A DNA stretch of 64,000 nt from UBA4782 sp034429195 (GTDB lineage: Bacteria > Chloroflexota > Anaerolineae > Anaerolineales > Anaerolineaceae). Positions within the stretch are counted from its first letter, which is position 1. Every line of letters starts with the position of its first letter. This document shows positions 8,965 through 16,664 of this stretch, piece by piece. The position numbers and the translations under genes were made by a program. The stretch is taken from positions 1 to 64,000 of the forward strand of contig DAOUGQ010000022.1 in NCBI GenBank assembly GCA_034429195.1, read 5' to 3'. The notes under the pieces were generated by a model. That model saw only the letters and a list, made by a program, of their open reading frames with translations, did no database searches and was not told the DNA's origin.

Positions 8965-8992
8965 TTGCATAAATCGCTGATTCGGGTATAAT
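8965..8992 (+). promoter_or_regulatory. Promoter of tRNA-Val (and possibly thrS)
   Basis: TTGCAT, 16-bp spacer, TATAAT, ending 11 bp before the tRNA. No terminator or second convincing promoter separates tRNA-Val from the thrS leader. Confidence 0.75.
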
Positions 8993-9003
8993 TTCATCTG
9001 TTC

Positions 9004-9077
9004 GGGCGGTTAGCTCAGTTGGTTAGAGCGTTGCGTTGACATCGCAAAGGCCGTAGGTTCGAGTCCTATACCGCCCA
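9004..9077 (+). tRNA. tRNA-Val(GAC)
   Basis: A 74-nt cloverleaf with acceptor GGGCGGT/ACCGCCC, D-arm TAGCTCAGTTGGTTAGAGC, anticodon loop TTGACAT (GAC, reads GUC/GUU), variable AGGCC and T-loop TTCGAGT. CCA is not encoded (ACAC follows). It decodes the GUC specifier proposed for the valS T-box in this window. Confidence 0.96.
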
Positions 9078-9084
9078 CACAAAA

Positions 9085-9325
9085 AAACGCGTTGACCAGA
9101 ACGAGTATCCGGGTGAATCCTGACAGAGAGAGGAGAACAAAGGCTGAAATTCTCCTTCGGAAAAACCGGTGAAAACCATCTGCGAGCGGCAACCTGAACA
9201 GTTCACACTGATAAGGAAGACGGAAAACCGCCGTTACCGGTACAACGAGATGACCTGATTTCAGGTTAATCTGGGTGGAACCGCTGAGAGAGACTCTTGC
9301 CCCAGGGCAAGGGTCGTTTTGTTTT
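9085..9325 (+). promoter_or_regulatory. T-box leader of thrS
   Basis: A tRNA-sensing leader. The T-box core GGGTGGAACCGC is at 9273-9284. AGTA and AGAGAG of stem I appear at about 9106-9130. A likely specifier is ACC (Thr) at 9175-9177 in the context GAAaACC, which aligns with GAAgGTC in the valS leader. The leader ends in a terminator stem, GACTCTTGCCC/GGGCAAGGGTC (9292-9315), plus a T-run (TTTTGTTTTTT). Uncharged tRNA-Thr would favour the antiterminator and thrS expression. It begins within about 10 nt of tRNA-Val. Confidence 0.93.
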
Positions 9326-9357
9326 TTAATGTATTAGTAATGCCACAGGAGGAAGGT

Positions 9358-11139
9358 ATGAACGAGAAAGAGAATTACGAAAAGAGTTTGTTATATAGGA
9401 TCCGTCACTCAACAGCGCATGTTATGGCTGAGGCGGTGTTGCAAAAATTTCCTACTGCTAAGATTGCCATTGGTCCTGCCATTGAAGATGGCTTCTACTA
9501 TGATTTCGACCTGCCACGCAGCCTTACCCCAGAAGATCTGGAAGAGATCGAGAAGAAGATGCGTACAATCATTGCTGGTAAGCATAAATTCATTCGCAAG
9601 GTTGTCAGTGCAGATGAGGCTCGTAAGGTTTTTGCGGATCAACCCTACAAGCTTGAATTGATCGATGGCCTTGAACATGGTGCAATGGATGAGGATGGTA
9701 ATCCATTGGTTGAAAAACCTGAAATGACCCTCTATCAAAGTGATACTTTTGTAGACCTTTGCCGGGGTCCTCATGTGGAAGATACTTCGGAGATCAATCC
9801 TCAGGCGATTAAACTCATGAATGTAGCAGGTGCTTATTGGCGCGGAGATGAACACCGTCCAATGTTACAGCGAATTTATGGTACCGCCTTCTACAACAAG
9901 CAAGAATTGGATGAATATCTACAGAAGCTGGAAGAAGCCAAAAAACGTGACCATCGCAGGTTAGGAAAAGACCTAGACCTGTACAGTTCTAATGATGAAG
10001 TTGGTACTGGTTTGATCCTCTGGCATCCAAAAGGTGCCAAAGTACGTTGGCTGGCAGAACGTTTCTGGGATGATGAGCATATGGCGAATGGGTATGATTT
10101 CGTCTATACCCCGCATATTGGGAAAGCCAGTCTATGGGAAACAAGTGGACATCTTGGTTTCTATGCTGAAAATATGTATGCACCTATCGATATTGAGGGG
10201 CAGCAATACTACCTAAAACCCATGAACTGCCCATTCCACCTGCATATCTACAAGAGCAGCCTGCGTTCATACCGTGATTTGCCATTGAGATATGCAGAAA
10301 AAGGCACTGTCTACCGATATGAGCGTAGTGGTGTGCTGCATGGTTTGATGCGCGTACGTGGCTTTACGCAGGATGATGCTCATCACTTCTGCCGACCAGA
10401 TCAGATGCCTGATGAAATTGATTTTGTATTGAGCTTCAGCCTTCATATCTTAAGATCTTTTGGTTTTGAGAAGATCAAGGCATTCTTGAGCACCAAGCCA
10501 GAAAAATCTGTAGGCGATCCTGAACAATGGGATGCAGCCGAGAAAGCATTGGAAGCATCCTTGAAACGGGCGAATATGCCTTATGAGATCGATCCAGGTG
10601 GTGGTGCTTTTTATGGTCCTAAAATTGACTTGAAGGTTAAAGATGCACTGGATCGTGAATGGCAGCTTTCAACAATCCAATTTGATTTCAATGAACCCGA
10701 ACGTTTTGACCTGGTTTACATTGGCGAAGATGGTCAGCCTCATCGTCCATACATGGTACACCGTGCATTACTGGGCAGCCTGGAACGCTTCTTCGGCATT
10801 CTCATTGAACATTACGCAGGTGCTTTTCCTGTTTGGCTATGCCCGGTTCAGGCTGTGGTGATCCCAATTGCTGACAGGCACATGGATTATGCCTATAAAG
10901 TACAAAGGCAGTTGAAAGAAGCCGGACTGCGTGTGGAAGTAGATGATCGTACAGAACGAATGAATGCAAAGATTCGTGACGCCCAGAACCAAAAGATCCC
11001 CTATATGCTTGTTGTAGGTGATAAGGAAATGGAATCGGATCAGGTTGCATTGCGACTGCGTTCTGGTGAGAATCCTGGTCCTTTACCACTTGCAGATTTT
11101 TTGGCTCGTGCGAAGGATGAGATACAAAAAAAACTCTAG
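9358..11139 (+). CDS. thrS: Threonyl-tRNA synthetase lacking the N-terminal TGS domain
   Basis: A 593-residue class II synthetase that charges tRNA-Thr. From the N terminus: the editing/SAD domain begins almost at once with HSTAHVMAEAV and contains the zinc-like cluster DLCRGPHV. The catalytic core has motif 2 RYERSGVLHGLMRVRGFTQDD and zinc-binding CPFH, and later HRALLGSLERF. The anticodon-binding domain (LCPVQAVVIPI ... MLVVGDKE) closes the protein. Most bacterial ThrRS are about 635-650 residues and start with a TGS domain of about 60 residues, which is absent here. The ATG at 9358 follows AGGAGG by 5 nt, so the short start is well supported and no upstream codons encode a TGS. Controlled by the T-box leader and followed by a strong terminator. 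Confidence 0.97.
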   Translation: MNEKENYEKSLLYRIRHSTAHVMAEAVLQKFPTAKIAIGPAIEDGFYYDFDLPRSLTPEDLEEIEKKMRTIIAGKHKFIRKVVSADEARKVFADQPYKLELIDGLEHGAMDEDGNPLVEKPEMTLYQSDTFVDLCRGPHVEDTSEINPQAIKLMNVAGAYWRGDEHRPMLQRIYGTAFYNKQELDEYLQKLEEAKKRDHRRLGKDLDLYSSNDEVGTGLILWHPKGAKVRWLAERFWDDEHMANGYDFVYTPHIGKASLWETSGHLGFYAENMYAPIDIEGQQYYLKPMNCPFHLHIYKSSLRSYRDLPLRYAEKGTVYRYERSGVLHGLMRVRGFTQDDAHHFCRPDQMPDEIDFVLSFSLHILRSFGFEKIKAFLSTKPEKSVGDPEQWDAAEKALEASLKRANMPYEIDPGGGAFYGPKIDLKVKDALDREWQLSTIQFDFNEPERFDLVYIGEDGQPHRPYMVHRALLGSLERFFGILIEHYAGAFPVWLCPVQAVVIPIADRHMDYAYKVQRQLKEAGLRVEVDDRTERMNAKIRDAQNQKIPYMLVVGDKEMESDQVALRLRSGENPGPLPLADFLARAKDEIQKKL

Positions 11140-11149
11140 ATAAAAATTT

Positions 11150-11182
11150 GGGGCTGTTATCGTAAATAACAGCCCCCTTTTA
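11150..11182 (+). terminator. Rho-independent terminator of thrS
   Basis: Perfect 10-bp stem GGGGCTGTTA/TAACAGCCCC with a 7-nt loop, followed by CCTTTTAG. It begins 10 nt after the thrS stop. Confidence 0.9.
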
Positions 11183-11192
11183 GTTATTGTAC

Positions 11193-11672
11193 TTATGCAA
11201 TTCTCATCTGAATTTCGTGCAGGTCGGAATGCAGCAGTTGTTTTTCTTCTGCATCCGTTACTTTTTGTAATTCCTGTAATCCCAACAACAAATGTCTTTG
11301 AGCCTGATCGTGATCTCCGCGGATCAGGGCAGCTCTTGCCATCGCCTCATGGGCATATCCAATATAGAAAGGCTCGACACCCTTCTTTTCACTGAGATCC
11401 AGGCATTTTTGAGCAAAAATCTGGGCGCTACGCTCGTTCTTCACAAGAGAATAAACCCGGCTAAGCTGCCAGAGTCCTATGGAGAGATTGGTGGGCGTCA
11501 CGTCATCGCGTTGTGTCCAATGCCAGTAAGAGGTCACTGCTTGAAGGACCATGGATTCATCTTCTTCTGGTGTTCGATCGGGCTTGCTCATCAGTTCCCA
11601 AGTTTTGTTAAAGCAATTCACGGAGAAAAAACGATGAGCAGATTGTTGGTCAACAGGTGAGTCAGAAATCAT
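11193..11672 (-). CDS. Small TPR-like cytoplasmic protein of unknown function
   Basis: A 159-residue all-alpha protein with no signal or membrane segment. Residues about 40-150 look like three helical hairpins with TPR-like spacing (SIGLWQLSRVYSLVKNERSAQ, YIGYAHEAMARAALIRGDHDQAQ, HLLLGLQELQKV). Such repeats normally serve protein-protein contacts. It stands alone on the minus strand between thrS and infC, whose terminator and promoter flank it. I do not recognise a named family. Confidence 0.7.
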   Translation of the reverse strand: MISDSPVDQQSAHRFFSVNCFNKTWELMSKPDRTPEEDESMVLQAVTSYWHWTQRDDVTPTNLSIGLWQLSRVYSLVKNERSAQIFAQKCLDLSEKKGVEPFYIGYAHEAMARAALIRGDHDQAQRHLLLGLQELQKVTDAEEKQLLHSDLHEIQMRIA

Positions 11673-11751
11673 AGGGAAGCTCCTTTCACCAATAAAATGG
11701 AATTGAAGGGTATAATTGCCTATGGTTAACTATATATATCATATCATTTTG

Positions 11752-11781
11752 TTGACGAGTTATTCAATCATGTGGTATCAT
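11752..11781 (+). promoter_or_regulatory. Promoter of infC-rpmI-rplT
   Basis: TTGACG, 18-bp spacer, TATCAT with an upstream TGG (extended -10 type). It lies about 60 bp upstream of the AUU start of infC, leaving a short leader. Confidence 0.75.
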
Positions 11782-11843
11782 TTCCACGTTAAATTCCGTT
11801 CGAAGGGACGGAGTATTGTTTGTATTAGAAAAGGAGAGTTCAT

Positions 11844-12425
11844 ATTAGCGCCACCAATTTTCGGGTAAATGAAACCATTCGTGTGCCAGAAGTCAGAGTG
11901 ATTGGACCGAACGGAGAGAATATCGGGGTAATTACCACCCGCGAGGCTTTGCGTATAGCCCATGAGGCTGAACTAGATCTGGTCGAAGTTGCACCGAATT
12001 CTGATCCACCTGTTTGTCGGGTAATGGATTTTGGAAAATTTCTTTACGAGCGAACTAAAAAGGAAAAGGAAGCCCGAAAAGCGCAAACCAAGATCGAGAT
12101 TAAAGAAATCCGATTGCGCCCCAAGACGAATGAACATCATAGATCATTTAAAACGCGTGATGCTCGTCGCTGGTTGATGGATGGTATGAAAGTACGGGTC
12201 ACTGTACGTTTTCGAGGTAGAGAGATCACCTACCCAGAACTTGCACTGGAAGACCTGCGGGAGGTCGCGCATGAACTTTCCGATATCGCTTCAGTGGAAC
12301 AGATGCCTAACATGGAAGGACGTATGATGACCATGTTGCTGAGCCCACTGAAATATTCGAAGAAGAAAGCGGAAACGGATGAGAAAGCGGTACCCGAAAG
12401 CGGGGAAACAGATCATTCCGAGTAA
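11844..12425 (+). CDS. infC: Translation initiation factor IF-3 with AUU start codon
   Basis: A 193-residue IF-3, which binds the 30S subunit and checks initiator tRNA/start codon pairing. Starting at ATT 11844 gives the conserved N-terminal FRVNETIRVPEVRVIGPNGE, and AAGGAG lies 7 nt upstream. A GTG at 11883 would remove the FRVNETIR block and has no ribosome site. The two domains are both visible: N-domain to about residue 85, with the Lys/Glu-rich linker YERTKKEKEARKAQ, and C-domain with IEIKEIRLRPKTNEHHRSFK and VRFRGREITYPELA. AUU is the classic infC start that lets IF-3 repress its own synthesis. The C-terminal tail (KKKAETDEKAVPES) is an extension. It heads the infC-rpmI-rplT operon. Confidence 0.96.
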   Translation: MSATNFRVNETIRVPEVRVIGPNGENIGVITTREALRIAHEAELDLVEVAPNSDPPVCRVMDFGKFLYERTKKEKEARKAQTKIEIKEIRLRPKTNEHHRSFKTRDARRWLMDGMKVRVTVRFRGREITYPELALEDLREVAHELSDIASVEQMPNMEGRMMTMLLSPLKYSKKKAETDEKAVPESGETDHSE

Positions 12426-12503
12426 ACATTCGGGCAGCTAATTGGAGAATTATCCAGGCGGTAGTCAGAATCAACCGCAGATTTTAGAAAGAGGAGTTTC
12501 GCT

Positions 12504-12740
12504 GTGCCAAGGAAAGCAAAAGCAGGAAAAATTAAATTAAAGACCCATAAGGCAACTTCTAAACGATTTCGCCTGACGGGCAGCGGGGTTTTGGTACGCA
12601 CAAAAGGTGGCAAGAGCCATCTGCGCCGTCGTACTTCAGAACGCACAAAAGCCCTGTTATCTGAGATGATCCCTGTTGAAGGCGAAAAGATCATTCAACG
12701 GGTCAATCGTCTGGCGCCATACATGAACGAGAAGAAATAG
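12504..12740 (+). CDS. rpmI: 50S ribosomal protein L35
   Basis: A 78-residue basic ribosomal protein with the family opening MPRKAKAGKIKLKTHKATSKRFRLT (shown in part: PRKAKAGKIKLKTHKATSKR) and the block SHLRRRTSERTKALL. It starts at a GTG behind GAGGAG. It binds 23S rRNA late in 50S assembly. It is slightly longer than the usual 64-66 residues because of the C-terminal piece (IIQRVNRLAPYMNEKK). It lies 78 bp after infC and 89 bp before rplT. Confidence 0.96.
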   Translation: MPRKAKAGKIKLKTHKATSKRFRLTGSGVLVRTKGGKSHLRRRTSERTKALLSEMIPVEGEKIIQRVNRLAPYMNEKK

Positions 12741-12829
12741 AGCGCCTATCGTATCCATTTTTTATGCGGCTGTTGGGTGTACACAACTGGTGATATCACC
12801 GACGCCCAGGGGTTCGCAAAGGAGTAATT

Positions 12830-13180
12830 ATGGCTAGAATTAAAAGTGGCCCACAAGGAACTTCACGCCACAAAGCAATATTGAAATTCACGAAAGGCTA
12901 TGCAGGCTCTCGCCATCGCTTGATCCGCCGTGCAAATGAAGCACGACTGAAAAGTTTATGGTATGCCTATCGCGACCGCAGAGTACGCAAGCGCGACCTG
13001 CGCCGCTTATGGATCGCCCGTATTAATGCAGCTGCCCGTTTGAATGGTATCAGCTATAGCCGATTGGTTTGTCAACTGCGCAAAGCAGACATTAACCTGA
13101 ACCGAAAAATGCTGGCAGACCTGGCGGTACGCGATCCACAAGCCTTCAAAGCTGTGGTAGATAAAGCTACCTCAGCCTGA
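12830..13180 (+). CDS. rplT: 50S ribosomal protein L20
   Basis: A 116-residue basic protein of normal L20 length. Family blocks are LKFTKGYAGSRHRLIRRANE, AYRDRRVRKRDLRRLWIARI, NAAARLNGISYSRLV and LNRKMLADLAVRDPQAF. It is essential for early 50S assembly and in other bacteria represses its operon by binding the mRNA. The start follows AAGGAG. The 89-bp gap upstream has complementary pieces (GGGTGTACACAACTGGTGATATCACC) that could form the L20 target, but this is tentative. Confidence 0.97.
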   Translation: MARIKSGPQGTSRHKAILKFTKGYAGSRHRLIRRANEARLKSLWYAYRDRRVRKRDLRRLWIARINAAARLNGISYSRLVCQLRKADINLNRKMLADLAVRDPQAFKAVVDKATSA

Positions 13181-13199
13181 TCATTCAGCAGAAACTTCT

Positions 13200-13236
13200 A
13201 ACGGGATGGTGTGTTCTCACCATCCCGTTTCTTTTT
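13200..13236 (+). terminator. Terminator of the infC-rpmI-rplT operon
   Basis: Stem AACGGGATGGTG/CACCATCCCGTT with a 6-nt loop, followed by TCTTTTT. It lies 20 nt after the rplT stop. Confidence 0.92.
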
Positions 13237-13265
13237 AACAGGGTACAATAATTGATAGGGATATC

Positions 13266-13856
13266 ATGAGCACTGTTGTAAAGAATTTCCAATTTCCTCA
13301 TGGACAAACATTGCAATTGGTGCGAGGGGATCTCACGAAAGAGCCAGTCGATGTTATCGTGAATGCTGCCAATCGTTGGCTTCAACACGGTGGCGGGGTG
13401 GCAGGTGCCATTGTGCAACAGGGCGGGGAGATAATTCAGAAAGAAAGTGATCAATGGGTGCAGCAACATGGTCAAGTCACGCATGTTGCTCCCGCATTAA
13501 CCAATGCAGGAAACCTGCCATGTAAGTATGTCATTCACGCTGTTGGACCCATATGGGGAGAGGGGGATGAAGAAAAGAAACTTGCTGATGCAATACGAGG
13601 TTCCTTGAACCTCGCTAATTCTATACAAGCACACAGTCTTGCCATTCCTCCCATCTCCACAGGTATTTTTGGTTTTCCCAAAGAGTTGGCAGCCCCAATT
13701 TTTTTCAATGAAATAGCCAAATTTTTTTATGAACAATCAGATAGCTCTCTTCAAATGGTAAAGATTACGATACTCGATCAACGGACTATGGATGCCTTTC
13801 AGGATGCTTTCGAAGTCTGGCTTAAAACATTATCATCAGGGAGATCTGCATCATGA
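13266..13856 (+). CDS. Macro-domain protein (ADP-ribose / O-acetyl-ADP-ribose hydrolase type)
   Basis: A 196-residue single macro domain. The ADP-ribose-binding motifs are VNAANRWLQHGGGVAGAI (conserved Asn-Ala-Ala-Asn and Gly-Gly-Gly-Val loop), YVIHAVGP and PPISTGIFGFP. Proteins of the MacroD/YmdB type hydrolyse O-acetyl-ADP-ribose or remove ADP-ribose from proteins and nucleic acids. Sequence alone does not separate these reactions. Its stop overlaps the ATG of the RNA methyltransferase by 4 bp (ATGA), and that gene overlaps the DUF711 gene the same way, so the three are translationally coupled. Confidence 0.92.
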   Translation: MSTVVKNFQFPHGQTLQLVRGDLTKEPVDVIVNAANRWLQHGGGVAGAIVQQGGEIIQKESDQWVQQHGQVTHVAPALTNAGNLPCKYVIHAVGPIWGEGDEEKKLADAIRGSLNLANSIQAHSLAIPPISTGIFGFPKELAAPIFFNEIAKFFYEQSDSSLQMVKITILDQRTMDAFQDAFEVWLKTLSSGRSAS

Positions 13857-14641
13857 TCACCTCTTCACAAAACAATCGAATCAAGATGATCCGTGCGTTG
13901 CTTACCCAACGGCAGGAAAGACAGCAAAATAAACAATATATCATTGAAGGGGTTCGATTGGTTGAAGAAGCCGTTGCAAATGGGGTAAAACCAACATTAG
14001 TTCTCTACAGTATCCAATTATCCGACCGTGGATTTCAAGTTTTGGATATGCTGCAAAAATCAAAAACTGAGATCGAAGAGATTACGCCTGCCTTAATGCA
14101 TTCCCTTTCTGAAACAGATACACCTCAGGGCATTCTTGCTGTGGTGCCTATGCAGACCTCAACATTGCCAGAGAAACCGAACTTTGTGGTAATAGCTGAT
14201 CAGATACGCGATCCTGGTAACATGGGCACATTACTGCGTACAAGTCTGGCGGCAGGAGTACAGGCTGTTATTGTGACTGTGGGCACAACAGACGTATATG
14301 CACCAAAAATTGTTCGAAGTGCAATGGGGGCACATTTCCGGCTGCCACTTGTTGAGTGTTCCTGGGAAGAAATTCGTGTATGGCATCAATCAAGCCATCC
14401 AACTCCAACTTTTTGGATCAGTGATGTGAGGGAAGGAACTTCTTGCTGGGATGCAAACCTGCGGATGCCATTAATCCTGGGGATTGGCGGGGAAGCTGAA
14501 GGGATGTCATCTACGGCGTTTACTCTCCCTCATCAAAAAATTCACATTCCCATGCCAGGGCAATCAGAATCATTAAATGCATCCATCGCAGCTGGGGTTT
14601 TGATCTTTGAGGTCATTCGACAAAGGAGCATTTCACCATGA
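13853..14641 (+). CDS. SpoU/TrmH-family RNA 2'-O-ribose methyltransferase
   Basis: A 262-residue SPOUT enzyme that uses S-adenosylmethionine to methylate ribose 2'-OH in rRNA or tRNA. The N-terminal substrate-binding part (about 1-95) has RQNKQYIIEGVRLVEEAV written as QQNKQYIIEGVRLVEEA. The trefoil-knot catalytic part has the three family motifs: ADQIRDPGNMGTLLRTSLAA (the Asn/Arg pair), LILGIGGEAEGMS and IPMPGQSESLNASIAAG. The exact target base is not predictable; the closest characterised groups act on 23S rRNA. It lies in the overlapping operon with the macro-domain and DUF711 genes. Confidence 0.93.
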   Translation: MITSSQNNRIKMIRALLTQRQERQQNKQYIIEGVRLVEEAVANGVKPTLVLYSIQLSDRGFQVLDMLQKSKTEIEEITPALMHSLSETDTPQGILAVVPMQTSTLPEKPNFVVIADQIRDPGNMGTLLRTSLAAGVQAVIVTVGTTDVYAPKIVRSAMGAHFRLPLVECSWEEIRVWHQSSHPTPTFWISDVREGTSCWDANLRMPLILGIGGEAEGMSSTAFTLPHQKIHIPMPGQSESLNASIAAGVLIFEVIRQRSISP

Positions 14642-15876
14642 AGATTCGTTCCATTACTTTCTTTACTTCAGCAAACGCTGATGGAAAATTTTCCAATTTA
14701 GCACAAATTAATAAAGCTGCCATGCTTGGAAAACAAGGATTCAATCTGGCTGGCTTTGAGGTTCAGACTACCCGGTTGGCAACCCAGTCATTTGCACAAT
14801 ATTTTCCGGATAATGTAAAGAATGCAGTGAAATTGGCTCAAAAAATGGAGAAGGATGCTGCAAGAGAAGGTTTCTCATATCTATCGATTGGACCTGCATT
14901 CCCTTCTTATGATTGGGCTTTTCCTTTGATTCCCTTATTGTTGGCAGGTACTCAGAACATCTTTTGTACAGCAGTGATCGCCAATCTTACTGAAGGTATT
15001 TCTTTACCTGCCATCAAAGCATGTGGAAAGATCATTGCACAGAATACACCTATTACACCAGACGGTTTTACCAATTTACGATTCGCAGCATTGGCGAATG
15101 TCTCAGCCCATGCGCCTTTCTTTCCTGCAGCATATCACGACAATGAAGCTCCTGGATTTAGTCTTGCAATCGAATGTGCGGATGTAGCATTTAAAGCAGT
15201 GAACGATGCAAAGAGCACCCAGGAATGTTCACAAGCATTTCAGTCTGCTTTGGAAAGTGCTGTAAATACATTAGACCCAATTTGTTTGGAAATAACAAAA
15301 AAGACTGGTTTAGAGTTCTTAGGGTTTGATTTTTCTCCGGCTCCTTTCCCTGTGGATACCTGCAGCCTGGGTGGTGCTATGGAAGCCATTGGCACAAAAT
15401 TGGGCAAGTATGGGGCTGTGGCATCTGCAGCTTTATTGGCTTCTGTATTGGAAAAAGGAAAATGGAAAAAGGTGGGCTTCAACGGAATGATGATGCCTGT
15501 GCTGGAAGATTCTATTCTCGCCAGACGAACTGAAGATCTATCTTTTGGTATTAAGGATCTTTTGCTCTATTCGACCATGTGCGGAACGGGATTGGATACT
15601 GTACCTCTCCCTGGTGATGCGACAGCTGAACAGCTATCTGCGGTGTTGCTGGATGTTGCAGCGATCGCTATTCGGCTAAATAAGCCTCTAACAGCACGGT
15701 TAATGCCCATACCCGGTAAAAAAGCCGGTGACATTACCAGCTTTGATTTCGAATATTTTGCTAATGGCAGAGTGATGAATCTGGAAGCTCAACCTTTGAC
15801 GGGTGTTTTTTCAGGCGATGAAACTTTCATGATATTACCCCGCCAATTTGGAAAAGAGATTATTTCACCTGTTTGA
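14638..15876 (+). CDS. DUF711 (UPF0210) family protein
   Basis: A 412-residue cytoplasmic protein with family blocks MKIRSITFFTS at the N terminus, FDFSPAPFPVDTCSLGGAME in the middle, and CGTGLDTVPLPGDA near residue 320. The family resembles the radical formate-lyase fold and is conserved in Archaea, Clostridia and Chloroflexi; no biochemical function is established. It shares an ATGA overlap with the methyltransferase gene. Its last 17 bp overlap the converging 15860 gene on the other strand, so transcripts from both sides overlap there. Confidence 0.88.
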   Translation: MKIRSITFFTSANADGKFSNLAQINKAAMLGKQGFNLAGFEVQTTRLATQSFAQYFPDNVKNAVKLAQKMEKDAAREGFSYLSIGPAFPSYDWAFPLIPLLLAGTQNIFCTAVIANLTEGISLPAIKACGKIIAQNTPITPDGFTNLRFAALANVSAHAPFFPAAYHDNEAPGFSLAIECADVAFKAVNDAKSTQECSQAFQSALESAVNTLDPICLEITKKTGLEFLGFDFSPAPFPVDTCSLGGAMEAIGTKLGKYGAVASAALLASVLEKGKWKKVGFNGMMMPVLEDSILARRTEDLSFGIKDLLLYSTMCGTGLDTVPLPGDATAEQLSAVLLDVAAIAIRLNKPLTARLMPIPGKKAGDITSFDFEYFANGRVMNLEAQPLTGVFSGDETFMILPRQFGKEIISPV

Positions 15877-16636
15877 AATTGATCACGATCAGATTCTGTT
15901 CACAGGCATCAAAGGTATCAAAGTAAATCCGTTCAGATAGCGGCAATCCAGCCTGATCAACCAGACGCAGCCATAAGGCATCATTACTTGCGATGGGTTT
16001 ATCCGTAATGGTAAATTCATATCCAGCAGGACCATATTGCAAAGCAGTGCCTGTCAGGCTTGTCAAGAAAATTGATTTACCATTGATGTACCCACCCAGT
16101 TGAATGGTTATTCCTGTATAGGGGCTACCCTTGATATCCAATACCTGACCGCCTACTCCCATCCATTCGCAATTTCGTTCAGGATATAGTACTTCAGCTT
16201 GAATTGCGGCCGGCTGCGATTGTAGCGCGAAAGGATAGATAGAATTTACTCCGCTGGTGGGAGTGGTTTGAACCGGAGTGGAATCAATGGCTGTGGCAGG
16301 AGGCATTGTAACAATGGGTAGTTCTGCCGTGGGAGGGATGGTTTGAATAACATCAGTTGTGATTGTTGTAGTTGGAGCTATTTCTGTGGTTACTGGAGCT
16401 ACAAAAGCATCAGTAGGAAGGATTGTAGCAGTTGGAATGATTACCCGGGCAGGCAAAGTGGGGGGTGGGAATGGATTGATCATCGAGGAAGGATCACGAT
16501 AAATCAGGAAAAAAATTCCCGCAAAAATTAGAATTCCAACCAGAAGGATAAAGGAAAGAAAATTCCAAAAAATACCAAACCTGGGCTTCTGCTTCTCTTC
16601 TTCTTCAATATACAATTCTGGTTCAACCACCGGCAT
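15860..16636 (-). CDS. Single-pass membrane protein with Thr-rich linker and C-terminal extracellular domain
   Basis: A 258-residue protein. Residues 1-20 are acidic/basic and cytoplasmic (EPELYIEEEEKQKPRFG), about 25-48 form one membrane helix (FLSFILLVGILIFAGIFFLIY), and about 55-120 are a Pro/Thr/Ile-rich spacer. The remainder (about 130-258) is a compact beta-rich domain with two cysteines (ERNCEWMGVGG ... FDACEQNLIVI) that could form a disulfide. The domain resembles a carboxypeptidase-regulatory or Ig-like fold, but I cannot name it. It starts 28 nt after the parvulin foldase gene and is likely co-transcribed with it. Its 3' end overlaps the DUF711 gene. Confidence 0.75.
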   Translation of the reverse strand: MPVVEPELYIEEEEKQKPRFGIFWNFLSFILLVGILIFAGIFFLIYRDPSSMINPFPPPTLPARVIIPTATILPTDAFVAPVTTEIAPTTTITTDVIQTIPPTAELPIVTMPPATAIDSTPVQTTPTSGVNSIYPFALQSQPAAIQAEVLYPERNCEWMGVGGQVLDIKGSPYTGITIQLGGYINGKSIFLTSLTGTALQYGPAGYEFTITDKPIASNDALWLRLVDQAGLPLSERIYFDTFDACEQNLIVINFKQVK

Positions 16637-16664
16637 GATTACCTCTCAATTATTTGTATGTTTC

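Noticed and set aside
9319..9357. Longer ThrRS start at 9319
   Set aside because: It begins inside the T-run of the T-box terminator, while the ATG at 9358 has a perfect AGGAGG site.
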